From Massilia aurea (lineage in GTDB: Bacteria; Pseudomonadota; Gammaproteobacteria; Burkholderiales; Burkholderiaceae_D), in NCBI RefSeq assembly GCF_014200505.1, contig NZ_JACHBX010000002.1:744001-808000 (forward strand): DNA of 64,000 bases, read 5' to 3'. Below the pieces are notes generated by a model, which had not been told where the DNA came from, did no database searches, and saw nothing but the letters and a program-made list of their open reading frames with translations. The position numbers were made by a program, and so were the translations under genes. Shown piece by piece: positions 42,187 to 53,954 of this stretch (its first letter is position 1; the number at the start of each line of letters is the position of its first letter).

Positions 42187-43503
42187 TTACTGGCCGGTGG
42201 AGACCGCTTCGAACACGCGGCCGGTCACGGCGGCGCCATCGGCGCCAGGCATCGCATCGCGCACGACGACGCCGGTTTCGACGCGGCGGAAAGCGCGCGC
42301 GCCTTGCCCCATATCGATCGACAGGCGGCCTGTGGCGCCGTCGAGCTCGAATGCGCCGGACGGACGCAGCGACAGCTCGCGCGCGATGCGGTAGGCGTCG
42401 ATGCCCAGCGCGTACAGGCGCTGCAGGTCGAGGCCCTGGCCGCCGCTGCTCCAGCTCGGGTAGCTGGCCACGGCCGGGTGATCGGCCTGCACGGTCCATG
42501 GCAGGTCGAGGATGCGCACGCCGACCAGCTCAGGCGGGATGCTGGCCGGATCGCGGCCCGGGTTGACCGAGGCCGTGCCATAGGTGGGCATCGAGGTGCC
42601 GAGCGCGCTGCGCACCTGGCGCAGGCTGTTGGCGTCGAGCGCCGCGTAGACCAGTTGCGGCGGCTGCGATTGCAGGCGCGCGCGCAGGTCGGCCAGCGCA
42701 TTGCCGTCGACATAGCCGCCGGCATTGGGCAGTTCGACGGTGTTCTGGGCGCGGCCCAGTTCGGACCAGCGCGCGCTGAAGGCGCCCGACAGGCGCTGTT
42801 GCCAGGTGGCGCGCCCGGTCAGCACCAGTGCCTGGCCGGATGGCTGCTCGCTCGCAGCCCAGTCGGCCACCTGGCGCGCTTCGTCTTCGAGCGACAAGCC
42901 GATGACGAGCATCTTGGACGGCAGCGCGGCCGCGACCTGCGGGTGGTTCAGCGCGATGGTCGGCTTGGTGACGGCGCCGCTCGTGGCCAGGGCCGCCACG
43001 GCAGGGCGCGCGAGCGGGCCGACCACGATGTCATTCTCGGCGGCCGCCATGCGGTAGGCGTCGAGCGCGGCTTGCGACGAGTCGCCGGTGGGCACGAGGT
43101 TGACGGTGACGTTGCCGCGCTGCTGGTCGTACGCGGCCATGAAGCCGGCGCGCACCGCTTCGGCGGGCTGTGCCAGCGCCTGCGATTCGAGGGGCAACAG
43201 CAGCGCGACACGGACGGTGGGGCCGCTTGGCGTGACCGCGGCACTTGGCGTGCTGCCGTCGGCGCTTGGTGGCAATTCGACCGGACTCGTCTGGACGCCG
43301 CTATCGGAACGCGGCGCAGGTGGTGTATAAGCAGAGTCGGCAGGTGCGGCAGGCGCGCCACTTGTCACTGACGCGCCCGGGCTGCACAATCCGCCTGGCA
43401 TGCCACAACCGGTATCGGGTGGCAGGGGCGTACTGCCGCACGCGGCCAGCAGCGTCGTGAGTGAGGCGGCAATCAAGCCCGTGAGATTTTTTTTCTTCAG
43501 CAT
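42187..43503 (-). CDS. lpoA: Penicillin-binding protein activator LpoA-like lipoprotein
   Basis: A 438-residue outer-membrane lipoprotein: lipobox LLAACGS (Cys22), a Pro/Ala-rich linker to about residue 95, then a periplasmic-binding-protein-like domain (VALLLPLES, GFMAAYDQQ, DIVVGPLARPAVAALA, ARQVADWAA, VYAALDANSLRQVRSAL). LpoA activates PBP1A. It lacks the long N-terminal TPR domain of the E. coli protein, as in many betaproteobacteria. It starts only 11 bp from the divergent rsmI start. Confidence 0.87.
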   Translation of the reverse strand: MLKKKNLTGLIAASLTTLLAACGSTPLPPDTGCGMPGGLCSPGASVTSGAPAAPADSAYTPPAPRSDSGVQTSPVELPPSADGSTPSAAVTPSGPTVRVALLLPLESQALAQPAEAVRAGFMAAYDQQRGNVTVNLVPTGDSSQAALDAYRMAAAENDIVVGPLARPAVAALATSGAVTKPTIALNHPQVAAALPSKMLVIGLSLEDEARQVADWAASEQPSGQALVLTGRATWQQRLSGAFSARWSELGRAQNTVELPNAGGYVDGNALADLRARLQSQPPQLVYAALDANSLRQVRSALGTSMPTYGTASVNPGRDPASIPPELVGVRILDLPWTVQADHPAVASYPSWSSGGQGLDLQRLYALGIDAYRIARELSLRPSGAFELDGATGRLSIDMGQGARAFRRVETGVVVRDAMPGADGAAVTGRVFEAVSTGQ

Positions 43504-43514
43504 CGGAACCCTAT

Positions 43515-44420
43515 ATGACAGAACAGCAGACCATCGACATCGCCCGACTTCCCGTCATGGGCGAGGCGGCCCAGCAGTCCTATCCTACCGCAACGCTGTA
43601 TGTCGTGGCTACTCCGATTGGCAACGTCACCGACATCACCCTGCGCGCTTTGCACCTGCTTGCCCTGGCCGACGTCGTCGCCTGTGAAGACACGCGCAAG
43701 ACTGGCGCGTTATTGCAACGCTTTGGTCTCTCCAAGAGCACGATCGCGGCGCACCAGCACAATGAGCGCGAGGTTGCCGACAAGATTGTCGAGCGCCTGC
43801 GCGCCGGCCAGCGCGTGGCGCTGGTGTCCGACGCCGGCACGCCGGGCGTGTCCGATCCGGGCGCGCGCATCGTCGATGCCGTGCGCGCTGCCGGCCTGAA
43901 CGTGGTGCCGTTGCCAGGCCCGTCGGCGGCGATCACGGCGCTGTCGGCCAGCGGCCTGGTCAATGACCGCTTCCACTTTGTCGGCTTTCTGCCGGCCAAG
44001 GCCAAGGGGCGCGAAACGGCGCTGGCGCCACTGACGCGCGAAACGTCGACGCTCGTGTTCTACGAAGCGCCACACCGGATCGTCGATTGCGTCGAAGCAT
44101 TGGTGGCCGCGTTCGAGCCGACCCGCCAGGTCGTGTTTGCCCGCGAACTGAGCAAGATGTTCGAGGAAATCCACCGCTGCACGCTGGGCGAGGCCCTAGC
44201 CTGGGTCAAGGCCGACGCGCACCGCGAGAAGGGCGAATTCGTCGTGCTGGTCGAAGGCGCGGTCGCTGCAAGCGATGCCGAAGACATCGAGGCCGAGCGC
44301 GTGCTGCAGATCCTGCTGACCGAATGCAGCGTCAAGCAGGCGGCCAATCTGGCGGCGCAGATCACGGGCCGCAAGAAGAATGCCTTGTATGAGCGGGCGC
44401 TGCAGATCCGGGGTGAGTGA
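43515..44420 (+). CDS. rsmI: 16S rRNA (cytidine-1402-2'-O)-methyltransferase RsmI
   Basis: A 301-residue SAM-dependent methyltransferase of the tetrapyrrole-methylase fold. TLYVVATPIGNVTDITLRAL (27-46, signature), ACEDTRKTGALL, VSDAGTPGVSDPGARIV (about 105-121) and PLPGPSAAITALSASG (about 132-147). Modifies C1402 of 16S rRNA. The ATG at 43515 is used; an ATG at 43557 would leave room for divergent promoters. Confidence 0.95.
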   Translation: MTEQQTIDIARLPVMGEAAQQSYPTATLYVVATPIGNVTDITLRALHLLALADVVACEDTRKTGALLQRFGLSKSTIAAHQHNEREVADKIVERLRAGQRVALVSDAGTPGVSDPGARIVDAVRAAGLNVVPLPGPSAAITALSASGLVNDRFHFVGFLPAKAKGRETALAPLTRETSTLVFYEAPHRIVDCVEALVAAFEPTRQVVFARELSKMFEEIHRCTLGEALAWVKADAHREKGEFVVLVEGAVAASDAEDIEAERVLQILLTECSVKQAANLAAQITGRKKNALYERALQIRGE

Positions 44421-44439
44421 GGATTTTGACGCGAAATCC

Positions 44440-44468
44440 TTGACCAAGTGACGGCAAGCCGGTATTAT
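44440..44468 (+). promoter_or_regulatory. Promoter of tRNA-Pro
   Basis: TTGACC (44440-44445) and TATTAT (44463-44468) with a 17-bp spacer; the start of the tRNA lies 11 bp downstream. Near-consensus sigma-70 elements in the correct place. Confidence 0.75.
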
Positions 44469-44478
44469 CTTGCTTCTT

Positions 44479-44555
44479 CGGAGTGTAGCGCAGCCCGGTA
44501 GCGCACCTGGTTTGGGACCAGGGGGTCCAAGGTTCGAATCCTTGTACTCCGACCA
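44479..44555 (+). tRNA. tRNA-Pro (TGG)
   Basis: A 77-nt cloverleaf: acceptor stem CGGAGTG/TACTCCG, D-arm, anticodon arm CCTGG-TTTGGGA-CCAGG with anticodon TGG at 44513-44515, T-arm with GGTTCGAATCC, and an encoded CCA end. It has its own promoter and terminator. Confidence 0.97.
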
Positions 44556-44565
44556 GCATTAAGAG

Positions 44566-44597
44566 AAAAGCCGACAACGCGAGTTGTCGGCTTTTTT
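44566..44597 (+). terminator. Terminator of tRNA-Pro
   Basis: Stem GCCGACAAC (44570-44578)/GTTGTCGGC (44583-44591), loop GCGA, preceded by four As and followed by six Ts. Confidence 0.93.
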
Positions 44598-44651
44598 CGT
44601 TGTGCGGCCGTTTTCCTTGAAACAGCCCCCGGCACACCGGGGGCGTGAAGG

Positions 44652-45563
44652 TCAATCGGCCCGTTTGGCCGCCAGCGCATTGCCGGCACGGCTGATGCTC
44701 TTGCGGCCCAGTTGCGCAGAGATGAACAGCCCGGCATCGACCACCTGGTCGAGATCCACGCCCGTTTCAATTCCCAACCCCTGCATCAGATACAGCACGT
44801 CCTCGGTTGCCACATTGCCGGTCGCACCCTTGGCATACGGGCAGCCGCCCAGGCCCGCCACTGACGAGTGAAAAATTGCCACGCCCACTTCCAGCGCCGC
44901 ATAGATATTTGCGAGCGCCTGGCCATACGTGTCGTGGAAGTGGCCGGCCAGCTGGCCCATCGGAAATTCTTGGGCTGCGCGCAGCATCACGGCCTGCGTC
45001 TGGCGCGCGGTTGCCACGCCGATCGTGTCGGCGATATCGATCTCGTCACAGCCCAGATCGCGCATGCGCGCCACGACGTCGCCCACGGCGTCCAGCGACA
45101 CGGCGCCCTGGTACGGGCAGCCGAACGCCGTGCTGATCGAGCCACGCAGGCGCAGGCCGTGTTCCTTGGCCGCGCGCGCGACCGGCTCGAAGCGCGCGAT
45201 CGACTCGGCAATCGAGCAGTTGATGTTCTTTTGCGAAAACGCCTCGGACGCTGCGCCGAACACCACGACCTCGTCGGCCTTGCCGGCCAGCGCGGCCTCG
45301 AAGCCCTGCATGTTCGGCACCAGCGCCGAATAGATCGTGCCGGGCCGGCGCTCGATGCGGGCCAGTACCTCGGCGGAGGTTGCCATCTGCGGCACCCATT
45401 TGGGCGAGACGAACGCCGCCGCCTCGACATTGACGAAACCGGCGCGGGCCAGGCGCTCGACCAGTTCGATTTTCACGTCAGCGCCGAGCGCTTCTTTTTC
45501 GTTCTGCAGGCCGTCGCGGGGGCCGACTTCGACGATCTTGACCTTGGTTGGCAGGGGCATCAT
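44652..45563 (-). CDS. liuE: Hydroxymethylglutaryl-CoA lyase (leucine degradation)
   Basis: Cleaves HMG-CoA to acetoacetate and acetyl-CoA, the last step of leucine degradation. The 303-residue protein has VGPRDGLQNEKE (13-24), SPKWVPQMATSAEVLARI, and the HMG-CoA lyase signature SVAGLGGCPYAKGATGNVATE (about 231-251, catalytic cysteine). The start lies four bases after the ghrA stop. Also known as mvaB. Lies in the liuB-liuC-bio-liuD-ghrA-liuE series. Confidence 0.95.
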   Translation of the reverse strand: MMPLPTKVKIVEVGPRDGLQNEKEALGADVKIELVERLARAGFVNVEAAAFVSPKWVPQMATSAEVLARIERRPGTIYSALVPNMQGFEAALAGKADEVVVFGAASEAFSQKNINCSIAESIARFEPVARAAKEHGLRLRGSISTAFGCPYQGAVSLDAVGDVVARMRDLGCDEIDIADTIGVATARQTQAVMLRAAQEFPMGQLAGHFHDTYGQALANIYAALEVGVAIFHSSVAGLGGCPYAKGATGNVATEDVLYLMQGLGIETGVDLDQVVDAGLFISAQLGRKSISRAGNALAAKRAD

Positions 45564-45566
45564 TTC

Positions 45567-46505
45567 TTAATATCCACGTTGGCGATCGACGAGGTCGTCG
45601 ACCGGTTGGCCATGTTCCAGTGCGTCGATCTTGGCGACGATCTGGCGCACGGCGTCCTGGCGCATGGTGAGCGCCGAAATATGCGGGGTGAGGGCGATGC
45701 GCGGCTCGTTCCAGAAAGGGTGCTGGGCCGGCAGCGGCTCGTGGCGAAACACGTCGAGCGTGGCGCCGGCGATGTGCCCGGAGCGGATCAGCGTCATCAG
45801 GTCGGGCTCGGCCAGGATCGCGCCGCGCGAGACGTTGATCAGAAACGCGCCCGGCGCCAGCTTGCCCAGGTTGTGGCGGTCGAGCAGGTTGGTGGTCTCT
45901 GGCGTCAGCGGCAGCAGGCAGACCAGCACGCGCGTGCCGTGCAAAAAGTCGCCGAATTGCGCCATGCCGGCATAGGTTGGCACGCCCGGGATGTCTTTCG
46001 GGCTGCGGCTCCAGCCGCGCACGGGAAAGCCGAAATGGCGCATCGCCTCGACCACCGGCATGCCCAGCCGGCCCAGCCCCATGACGCCGATCGTGAACGA
46101 TTCCTTCGGATGCTGGGGCAGCGGATTCCAGGCGCTGTGCCTGGCCTGCTGCTCGTATTCGTCAAAGCGGCGGAAGTACCGCAGCACCGCATGCGCCACA
46201 TACTCGGCCATCTGCACGCCCATGCCGGCGTCGCCCAGGCGCACCAGCGGCACGTCGGGCAAGGCATCGCCAAACTTGAGTAGCGCGTCGACGCCGGCGC
46301 CCATCAGGAAGATCGCCTTGACGCTTTCCATCTGGGCCAGCTGGGCCAGCAGGGCCGGCGCCGGATTCCACAGCACCGCGTAATCGCAGTGCGCCAGTTG
46401 CTCGCCTTCTTTCCAGATGACGGTCTGGGCGCCTGGCAGCACGCTGGCAAACGCGTGTTCCCAAGGCTCGCTGACGCCATCGCCCCGGTACAGGACAATC
46501 CGCAT
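45567..46505 (-). CDS. ghrA: Glyoxylate/hydroxypyruvate reductase A-like dehydrogenase
   Basis: A 312-residue D-2-hydroxyacid dehydrogenase. NAD(P) loop GVMGLGRLGMPVVEA (about 140-154), LLPLTPETTNLLDRHNLGKLAPGAFLINVSRGAI (about 197-230), and DVFRHEPLPAQHPFWNEPRIALTPHISA (catalytic Glu/His). Reduces glyoxylate or hydroxypyruvate. It lies between liuD and liuE on the same strand, an unusual guest in leucine degradation; it may act on a 2-oxoacid there or simply be co-transcribed. Confidence 0.9.
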   Translation of the reverse strand: MRIVLYRGDGVSEPWEHAFASVLPGAQTVIWKEGEQLAHCDYAVLWNPAPALLAQLAQMESVKAIFLMGAGVDALLKFGDALPDVPLVRLGDAGMGVQMAEYVAHAVLRYFRRFDEYEQQARHSAWNPLPQHPKESFTIGVMGLGRLGMPVVEAMRHFGFPVRGWSRSPKDIPGVPTYAGMAQFGDFLHGTRVLVCLLPLTPETTNLLDRHNLGKLAPGAFLINVSRGAILAEPDLMTLIRSGHIAGATLDVFRHEPLPAQHPFWNEPRIALTPHISALTMRQDAVRQIVAKIDALEHGQPVDDLVDRQRGY

Positions 46506-46546
46506 GTCTCCCCCTCATCGTGTAGGGTGGTTTTTATGGGTGTTGC

Positions 46547-48544
<1,998 letters not shown>

Positions 48545-48620
48545 GCGCGTTATCTTTCGCTTATGGTTGTTCGGGTGGTACTTTGGCTGTGTCTCTCCAG
48601 CCGGATCATTCGCGCTGCCA

Positions 48621-48725
48621 CGTCGTTCCCGCGAAGGCGGGAACCCAAGTCATTTGCTTGGCCACGCACGTTAAACGTAGCTGATACGCATGCAAACTTA
48701 GGTTCCCGCCTCCGCGGGAACGACG
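48621..48725. repeat. Palindromic repeat element (MITE/REP-like)
   Basis: Two inverted arms: CGTCGTTCCCGCGAAGGCGG (48621-48640, continuing to about 48650) and the corresponding reverse complement at 48696-48725 with one internal variation. Each arm itself folds (TTCCCGC...GCGGGAA). The 105-bp unit sits between bioB and liuD, ending 7 bp from the bioB stop. This arm sequence is a well-known dispersed repeat type in Proteobacteria. Confidence 0.82.
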
Positions 48726-48731
48726 GGGTAT

Positions 48732-49766
48732 TCAGCAGCTGCAGGCTTCCTTCGGCGCCGACTCCAGCGTCGCTGCGCGGGTTTTGAGGCCCAGTTTTTC
48801 CAGCAGCACGCGGTCATCGTCGGCTTCCGGGTTCTCGGTGGTCAGCAGCTTGTCGCCGTAGAAGATCGAGTTGGCGCCAGCCATGAAGCACATCGCCTGC
48901 ACGGCTTCGCCCATTTCGCGGCGGCCCGCCGACAGGCGCACGCGCGCTTGCGGCATCGTGATGCGCGCGACCGCAATGGTGCGCACGAATTCGATCGGGT
49001 CGAGCTTGTCCATGCCGTGCAGCGGCGTGCCCGCCACCTGCACCAGATGGTTGACCGGCACCGATTCGGGATACGGGTTCAGGTTCGCCAGTTGCGCGAT
49101 CAGGCCGGCGCGCTGTTCGCGCGTCTCGCCCATGCCGACGATGCCGCCGCAGCAGACCTTCAGGCCCGCTTCGCGCACGCGGCCCAGCGTGTCCAGGCGG
49201 TCCTGGTATTCGCGGGTCGAAATGACGTTGTTGTAGAAGTCCGGCGCGGTGTCGATATTGTGGTTGTAGTAGTCCAGGCCAGCGCGCTTGAGCTGCTCGG
49301 CCTGGCCGGCTTCGAGCATGCCCAGCGTGGCGCAGGTTTCCATGCCCAGTGCCTTGACTTCACGCACCATCGTCTCGACCTTGTCCATGTCGCGCTCTTT
49401 CGGGCTGCGCCACGCTGCGCCCATGCAGAAGCGCGTCGCGCCGCTGGCCTTGGCCGCGCGCGCCGCGTCGAGCACCGTGTCGATGTCGAGCAGCTTCTTG
49501 GCTTCCACGCCCGTGTCGTAGCGCGCCGCCTGCGGGCAGTAGCCGCAGTCTTCTTCGCAGCCGCCGGTCTTGATCGACAACAGCGTCGCCAGTTCGACGT
49601 CGCCGTCCGGGAAATTCAGGCGGTGCGCGGTCGACGCGCGGTGCATCAGTTCGGTGAACGGCAGGTCGAACAGCGCGAGCACGTCGGCCAGCGGCCAGGT
49701 TGCATTCTCGGGCGGCTTGATGGCTGCCGTTGGGCGGTGCAGGGCGACAGTGTTCATATTGGTCAT
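48732..49766 (-). CDS. bioB: Biotin synthase (radical SAM)
   Basis: BioB inserts sulfur into dethiobiotin. A 344-residue protein with CxxxCxxC at C70, C74 and C77 (CEEDCGYC), [28 protein letters not shown] and RLSAGRREM (conserved Arg). The N-terminal 20 residues are unconserved. Last gene of bioA-bioF-bioD-bioB; starts 17 bp after bioD. Confidence 0.97.
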   Translation of the reverse strand: MTNMNTVALHRPTAAIKPPENATWPLADVLALFDLPFTELMHRASTAHRLNFPDGDVELATLLSIKTGGCEEDCGYCPQAARYDTGVEAKKLLDIDTVLDAARAAKASGATRFCMGAAWRSPKERDMDKVETMVREVKALGMETCATLGMLEAGQAEQLKRAGLDYYNHNIDTAPDFYNNVISTREYQDRLDTLGRVREAGLKVCCGGIVGMGETREQRAGLIAQLANLNPYPESVPVNHLVQVAGTPLHGMDKLDPIEFVRTIAVARITMPQARVRLSAGRREMGEAVQAMCFMAGANSIFYGDKLLTTENPEADDDRVLLEKLGLKTRAATLESAPKEACSC

Positions 49767-49783
49767 TTCGGTTCCTTCAAAAA

Positions 49784-50611
49784 CTAGACCCGCGTGGACG
49801 GCCAGCCTGGCAGTCCGGCGAGGTCGATAAATTCGGCTGCCGCAGCAGCCGTCGGTTCGTTCAGGCGCGGCACGCGGCCCAGCAGCGGCGCCGGGATACG
49901 CTGGGTCAGCGCCTCGATGTTCTCTTGCGCAAAGCGCATGTCCGTGTCGACCGTGTTGGCGACCCAGCCGGCCAGCACCAGGCCGCGCGCCACGATCGCC
50001 TCGACCGTCAGCAGCGCATGGCTGATGCAGCCCAGGCGCATGCCGACGACGAGGATCACGGGCAGGTTCAGTTGTGCGGCCAGGTCGGCGCTGTCGAAGT
50101 CGTCGTTGAAGGGCACGCGAAAGCCCCCCACGCCTTCGACCACGACGGCGTCGGACGCGGCCTGGACCTCGGCAAAGGCGGCCAGGATCGGCACCAGCTC
50201 GATTGTCACGCCCTCGAGCGCGGCGGCGATGTGCGGTGCGGCCGGTTCGCGCAGCAGGTAGGGCGTGGTCAGCGAGACTGGCAGGTGCACGTTGCCGGCG
50301 GCGATCAGCTGGTCGGCATCGTCATTGTGCAGCGCGCCGTCACGTACTTCAGTGCCGGCCGCCACTGGCTTCATGCCGCAGGCGCGCTGGCCTGTGGCCA
50401 CGAGCTTGTGCAGGATGGCGGCCGAGATCAGCGTCTTGCCGATCTCGGTATCGGTGCCGGTGACGAAGCACGCAAAGCGCATTGGCAGATCGTCGGCGCG
50501 CAGTTCGAGTTCGGGCTCCAACACGGGTTCATCGAGCTCGGTCAGGTCGACCTCGGGGTCAAGTACGGGTTGCACGATGACCGGTGCATCGGTTTCATTC
50601 AGATTGTTCAT
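49784..50611 (-). CDS. bioD: Dethiobiotin synthetase with N-terminal extension
   Basis: Forms the ureido ring of dethiobiotin using ATP and CO2. The P-loop GTDTEIGKT is at 52-60, followed by GMKPVAAG and the [10 protein letters not shown] block (about 158-167). The 275-residue length exceeds the usual 225-235 because of an acidic 43-residue N-terminal extension ([20 protein letters not shown]). The long start is supported by the ATGA overlap with bioF; the internal ATG (Met44) is an alternative start. Confidence 0.93.
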   Translation of the reverse strand: MNNLNETDAPVIVQPVLDPEVDLTELDEPVLEPELELRADDLPMRFACFVTGTDTEIGKTLISAAILHKLVATGQRACGMKPVAAGTEVRDGALHNDDADQLIAAGNVHLPVSLTTPYLLREPAAPHIAAALEGVTIELVPILAAFAEVQAASDAVVVEGVGGFRVPFNDDFDSADLAAQLNLPVILVVGMRLGCISHALLTVEAIVARGLVLAGWVANTVDTDMRFAQENIEALTQRIPAPLLGRVPRLNEPTAAAAAEFIDLAGLPGWPSTRV

Positions 50612-51798
50612 GGTGCGGCCTTTTCCAGTTCGTTGAGCGCCTGCGCCAGCCGCGCCACGTCATCCGTGGCATGGGCGGCGGACAAGGTCACGCGCAGGCG
50701 CGCGGTACCGGGCGCCACGGTTGGCGGGCGGATCGCCGGCACCCACAAGCCCTGCTCATGCAGGCGGCTGGCGGCGTGCAGTGCAGCGTCGTTGCTGCCG
50801 ATGATGACGGGCTGGATCGGGGTGGTCGACGCCGCCAGTTCCCAGCGCTCCAGCCTCAGCGAACCGCGCAGCTGCTCGACCAGTCGTGCCAGGTGTGCAC
50901 GCCGTTCGGCGCCCTCGTCACCACCCATGATAGCAAGGCTGGCGAGCAAGGCGTGTGCAAGCGCCGGCGGGCAGGCCGTCGTATAGATATACGGGCGCGC
51001 GCGCTGGATGAGCAATTCGATCACGCTGGCGTGCGCGGCCACGAACGCGCCGCCGACGCCGGCGGCCTTGCCCAGCGTGCCCATGTAGATCAGGTTTCGC
51101 GAGCGCAGGCCGAAATGTTCCAGTGCGCCGCGCCCGTTCTGCCCCAGCACGCCGAAGCCGTGGGCATCGTCGACCACCAGCCAGGCGCCGTGGCGCTCGC
51201 ATGCGGCCAGCAGCGCCGGCAGCGGCGCCAGGTCGCCATCCATGCTGAACACGCTGTCGGTGACGACGATCTTGGTGCTGGCGCTGCTGGCGGCCAGGCG
51301 TTGCGTCAGCGTTTCGACGTCGCCATGCGGGTAGACCGTGACGCCCGCTTTCGCGAGCCGGGCACCGTCGATCAGCGACGCATGGTTCAGCGCCTCGGAA
51401 AAGATCATCGCATCGGCATCGACACCGAGGGCGCTTAGGATCGCCAGGTTGGCCATATAGCCGGTGCACAGCGTCAGCGCGCGCGCCTGCTCGAGGTGCG
51501 GCGCCATCCACTCGGCCAGCGTTTCTTCGAGCAGGTGATGTGCGCGGCTGTGGCCCGACACCAGGTGCGAGGCGCCGCTGCCGGCGCCATACAGCTGCGC
51601 GCCTTCGCGCAGTGCCTCGATGACTTGCGGGTGAGCGGCCAGGCCCAGGTAATCGTTGCTGCAAAAGGCCAGCAGGTCACGGCCGTCGACCAGCTGGCGC
51701 GGCGCGCAGGCGCCATCGGTGATGCGGCGGCGCCGCGTGAGGCTGCGCGCGGCCAGCGTGCCCAACTGGCGGTCGATGGTGGCGATCAGATCCATCAC
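50608..51798 (-). CDS. bioF: 8-amino-7-oxononanoate synthase
   Basis: A PLP-dependent enzyme joining pimeloyl-ACP/CoA and alanine. A 396-residue protein with [37 protein letters not shown] (about 208-222) and the PLP-lysine K244 in [10 protein letters not shown]. The start is one base after the bioA stop, and the stop overlaps bioD by 4 bp. Confidence 0.96.
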   Translation of the reverse strand: MMDLIATIDRQLGTLAARSLTRRRRITDGACAPRQLVDGRDLLAFCSNDYLGLAAHPQVIEALREGAQLYGAGSGASHLVSGHSRAHHLLEETLAEWMAPHLEQARALTLCTGYMANLAILSALGVDADAMIFSEALNHASLIDGARLAKAGVTVYPHGDVETLTQRLAASSASTKIVVTDSVFSMDGDLAPLPALLAACERHGAWLVVDDAHGFGVLGQNGRGALEHFGLRSRNLIYMGTLGKAAGVGGAFVAAHASVIELLIQRARPYIYTTACPPALAHALLASLAIMGGDEGAERRAHLARLVEQLRGSLRLERWELAASTTPIQPVIIGSNDAALHAASRLHEQGLWVPAIRPPTVAPGTARLRVTLSAAHATDDVARLAQALNELEKAAP

Positions 51799-51799
51799 A

Positions 51800-53143
51800 T
51801 CATCCCGCGATAACGGATTCGAACGTCTTGATCGTGCGCGCCGCCAGGCCCGCGACTTCTTCTTCGTCCAGCACGTACGGCGGCATCAGGTACACCGTGC
51901 GACCGATGGGGCGCAGCAGCAGTTCGTTCTCGGCCGCCGTCGAAAAGAAGCGGCGCGCGAAGGTGGAGGCAAGATCGGTATCCGGTTCGATGGCGTCGAA
52001 CGCGAAGATCATGCCGCGCTGGCGGAAGTGGCGCGTGCGCGGATGGTCGGCCAGCGGCGCCAGCGCCACCGTCATCCTGGTGGCCAGCTCGCGGTTGCGG
52101 TTCAACATGTCGTCTTCTTCGAAGATGTCGAGCGTGGCCAGCGCCGCGCGGCAGGCCAGCGGATTGCCGGTGTACGAGTGCGAGTGCAGGAAGCCGCGCG
52201 TGATGTCGGTGCTGTAGAAGGCCTGGTAGATATCGTCGCGCGTGAGCACGAGCGAGAGCGGCAGGTAGCCGCCGCTGATGCCTTTCGACAGGCACAGGAA
52301 ATCCGGCCAGATGCCGGCCTGCTCGCAGGCGAAGAAGGTGCCGGTGCGCCCGCAGCCGACTGCGATTTCGTCGGCGATCAGGTGCACGCGGTGCTGGTCG
52401 CACAGGTCGCGCAACAGCTTGAGATACAGCGGGTCGTACATCGCCATACCGGTGGCGCACTGCACCAGTGGCTCGACGATGATGGCGGCGATCTTGTCAG
52501 CGCGTTCTTCGAACAGCGCTTTGACTTCAAGGATCGCGCGCCGCGCGACGTCCTGCGCCGTCTCGCCCTCGAACGCGCTGCGGGCATCGGGGGCGCTTAC
52601 CACGTGCGAAGCGCGCAGCAGCGGGCCGTAGGCGTCCTTGAACAGCGGCACGTCGGTGACCGACAGCGCGCCGATCGTCTCGCCGTGGTAGCTGCCCTGC
52701 AGGCAGACGAATTCCTGTTTGGACGACTGGTCGGCATTGCGCCACGCGTGGAAGCTCATCTTCATCGCGATTTCCACGGCCGATGCGCCGTCGGAGGCGA
52801 ACGTGGCGTGGCCCAGCGCGTGGCCGGTGAGCGCCGTCAGGCGTTCGGCCAGCTCGACCACGGGCGCGTGCGTGAAGCCGGCCAGCATCGCGTGTTCGAG
52901 CTTGTCCAGCTGGTCCTTCAGCGCGGCATTGATGCGCGGGTTGGCGTGGCCAAACAGGTTGACCCACCACGAGCTGATGCCGTCCAGGTAGCGCTTGCCG
53001 TCATAGTCGTACAGCCACGGCCCCTTGCCGTGGCTGACCGCGATCAGCGGCACCTCTTCGTGATGCTGCATCTGGGTGCAGGGATGCCAGACGCTGCGCA
53101 GGCTGCGCGCGATCCAGTCGGAGGAGGTGGTTTGCTGCTTCAC
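51800..53143 (-). CDS. bioA: Adenosylmethionine-8-amino-7-oxononanoate aminotransferase
   Basis: Transaminates KAPA to DAPA. A 447-residue class III aminotransferase: WHPCTQMQ (19-26), [36 protein letters not shown] (about 255-277) and PLP-lysine K287 in [14 protein letters not shown]. It starts with GTG at 53143, only 15 bp after liuC, leaving little room for a separate bio promoter. Confidence 0.96.
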   Translation of the reverse strand: MKQQTTSSDWIARSLRSVWHPCTQMQHHEEVPLIAVSHGKGPWLYDYDGKRYLDGISSWWVNLFGHANPRINAALKDQLDKLEHAMLAGFTHAPVVELAERLTALTGHALGHATFASDGASAVEIAMKMSFHAWRNADQSSKQEFVCLQGSYHGETIGALSVTDVPLFKDAYGPLLRASHVVSAPDARSAFEGETAQDVARRAILEVKALFEERADKIAAIIVEPLVQCATGMAMYDPLYLKLLRDLCDQHRVHLIADEIAVGCGRTGTFFACEQAGIWPDFLCLSKGISGGYLPLSLVLTRDDIYQAFYSTDITRGFLHSHSYTGNPLACRAALATLDIFEEDDMLNRNRELATRMTVALAPLADHPRTRHFRQRGMIFAFDAIEPDTDLASTFARRFFSTAAENELLLRPIGRTVYLMPPYVLDEEEVAGLAARTIKTFESVIAG

Positions 53144-53158
53144 GATAAAATTCCAATA

Positions 53159-53950
53159 CTAGTTAATCCATGTCGGCTTGCGCTTTTCAAGGAACGAGGC
53201 CACGCCTTCGCGGCCTTCGGTCGATGCGCGGATCGCGGCGATGCGCCCGGCCGTGTCACGCAGCAGCGCATCGTCGACCGGCTGGCCAACGATCTCGCGC
53301 ACCAGCGTCTTGGCCTGCCGGACGGCGTGCGGGCTGTTGTTCACCAGCGCCTTGACGATCCCGGCGACAGTGGCGTCGAGCGCTTCCGGCGCCACGACCG
53401 CGTGCGCGACACCGATGCGCTGCGCCTCGGCCGCGTCGAAGCGCTCGGCCGTCAAGAAGTAGCGGCGCGCTGCCTGTTCGCCCATCGCCTTGATCACGTA
53501 AGGCGAGATGGTAGCCGGAATCAGCCCGAGCTTCACTTCGGACAGGCAAAAACCGGCCGCCTCGCTCGCCACGACGATGTCGCAGGCCGCCACCAGGCCC
53601 ATGCCGCCGGCGTAGCAATCGCCCTGGACGCGCGCGACCACCGGCTTGGGGCACAGGTAGATCGTGCGCAGCATCTCGGCCAGGCGCATGGCATCGGCCT
53701 CGTTCTCGTCATGCGAGTAGCCGGCCATCTTCTTCATCCAGTTCAGGTCTGCACCGGCGCAGAACGACGGGCCATTGGCGGCCAGCACGATCGCGCGCAC
53801 GGCGTCGTTGCGGCCGAGTTCATCGAACACGCGCGCCAGTTCGGCAATCGCCCCTTCGTTGAAGGCATTGCGCAGGTCGGGGCGGTTCAGCGTGACGGTG
53901 GCGACCTTGTCGGCAACGGTCACAAGCAGGGTGTCATAGGTCATCGTCAT
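53159..53950 (-). CDS. liuC: Methylglutaconyl-CoA hydratase (enoyl-CoA hydratase family)
   Basis: A 263-residue crotonase. LNRPDLRNAFNEGAIAEL (about 20-37), SFCAGADLNWMKKMAGYS (about 62-79, oxyanion hole) and the CDIVVASEAAGFCLSEVKLGLIPATISPYV block (about 123-152). Assigned to methylglutaconyl-CoA hydration in leucine degradation from position between liuB and the rest. Followed by bioA at 15 bp. Confidence 0.9.
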   Translation of the reverse strand: MTMTYDTLLVTVADKVATVTLNRPDLRNAFNEGAIAELARVFDELGRNDAVRAIVLAANGPSFCAGADLNWMKKMAGYSHDENEADAMRLAEMLRTIYLCPKPVVARVQGDCYAGGMGLVAACDIVVASEAAGFCLSEVKLGLIPATISPYVIKAMGEQAARRYFLTAERFDAAEAQRIGVAHAVVAPEALDATVAGIVKALVNNSPHAVRQAKTLVREIVGQPVDDALLRDTAGRIAAIRASTEGREGVASFLEKRKPTWIN

Positions 53951-53954
53951 CCCC

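Noticed and set aside
44479..44555. tRNA-Pro as an integration site for a mobile island
   Set aside because: No integrase, no partial tRNA duplicate and no compositional change on either side; ordinary chromosomal genes flank it.
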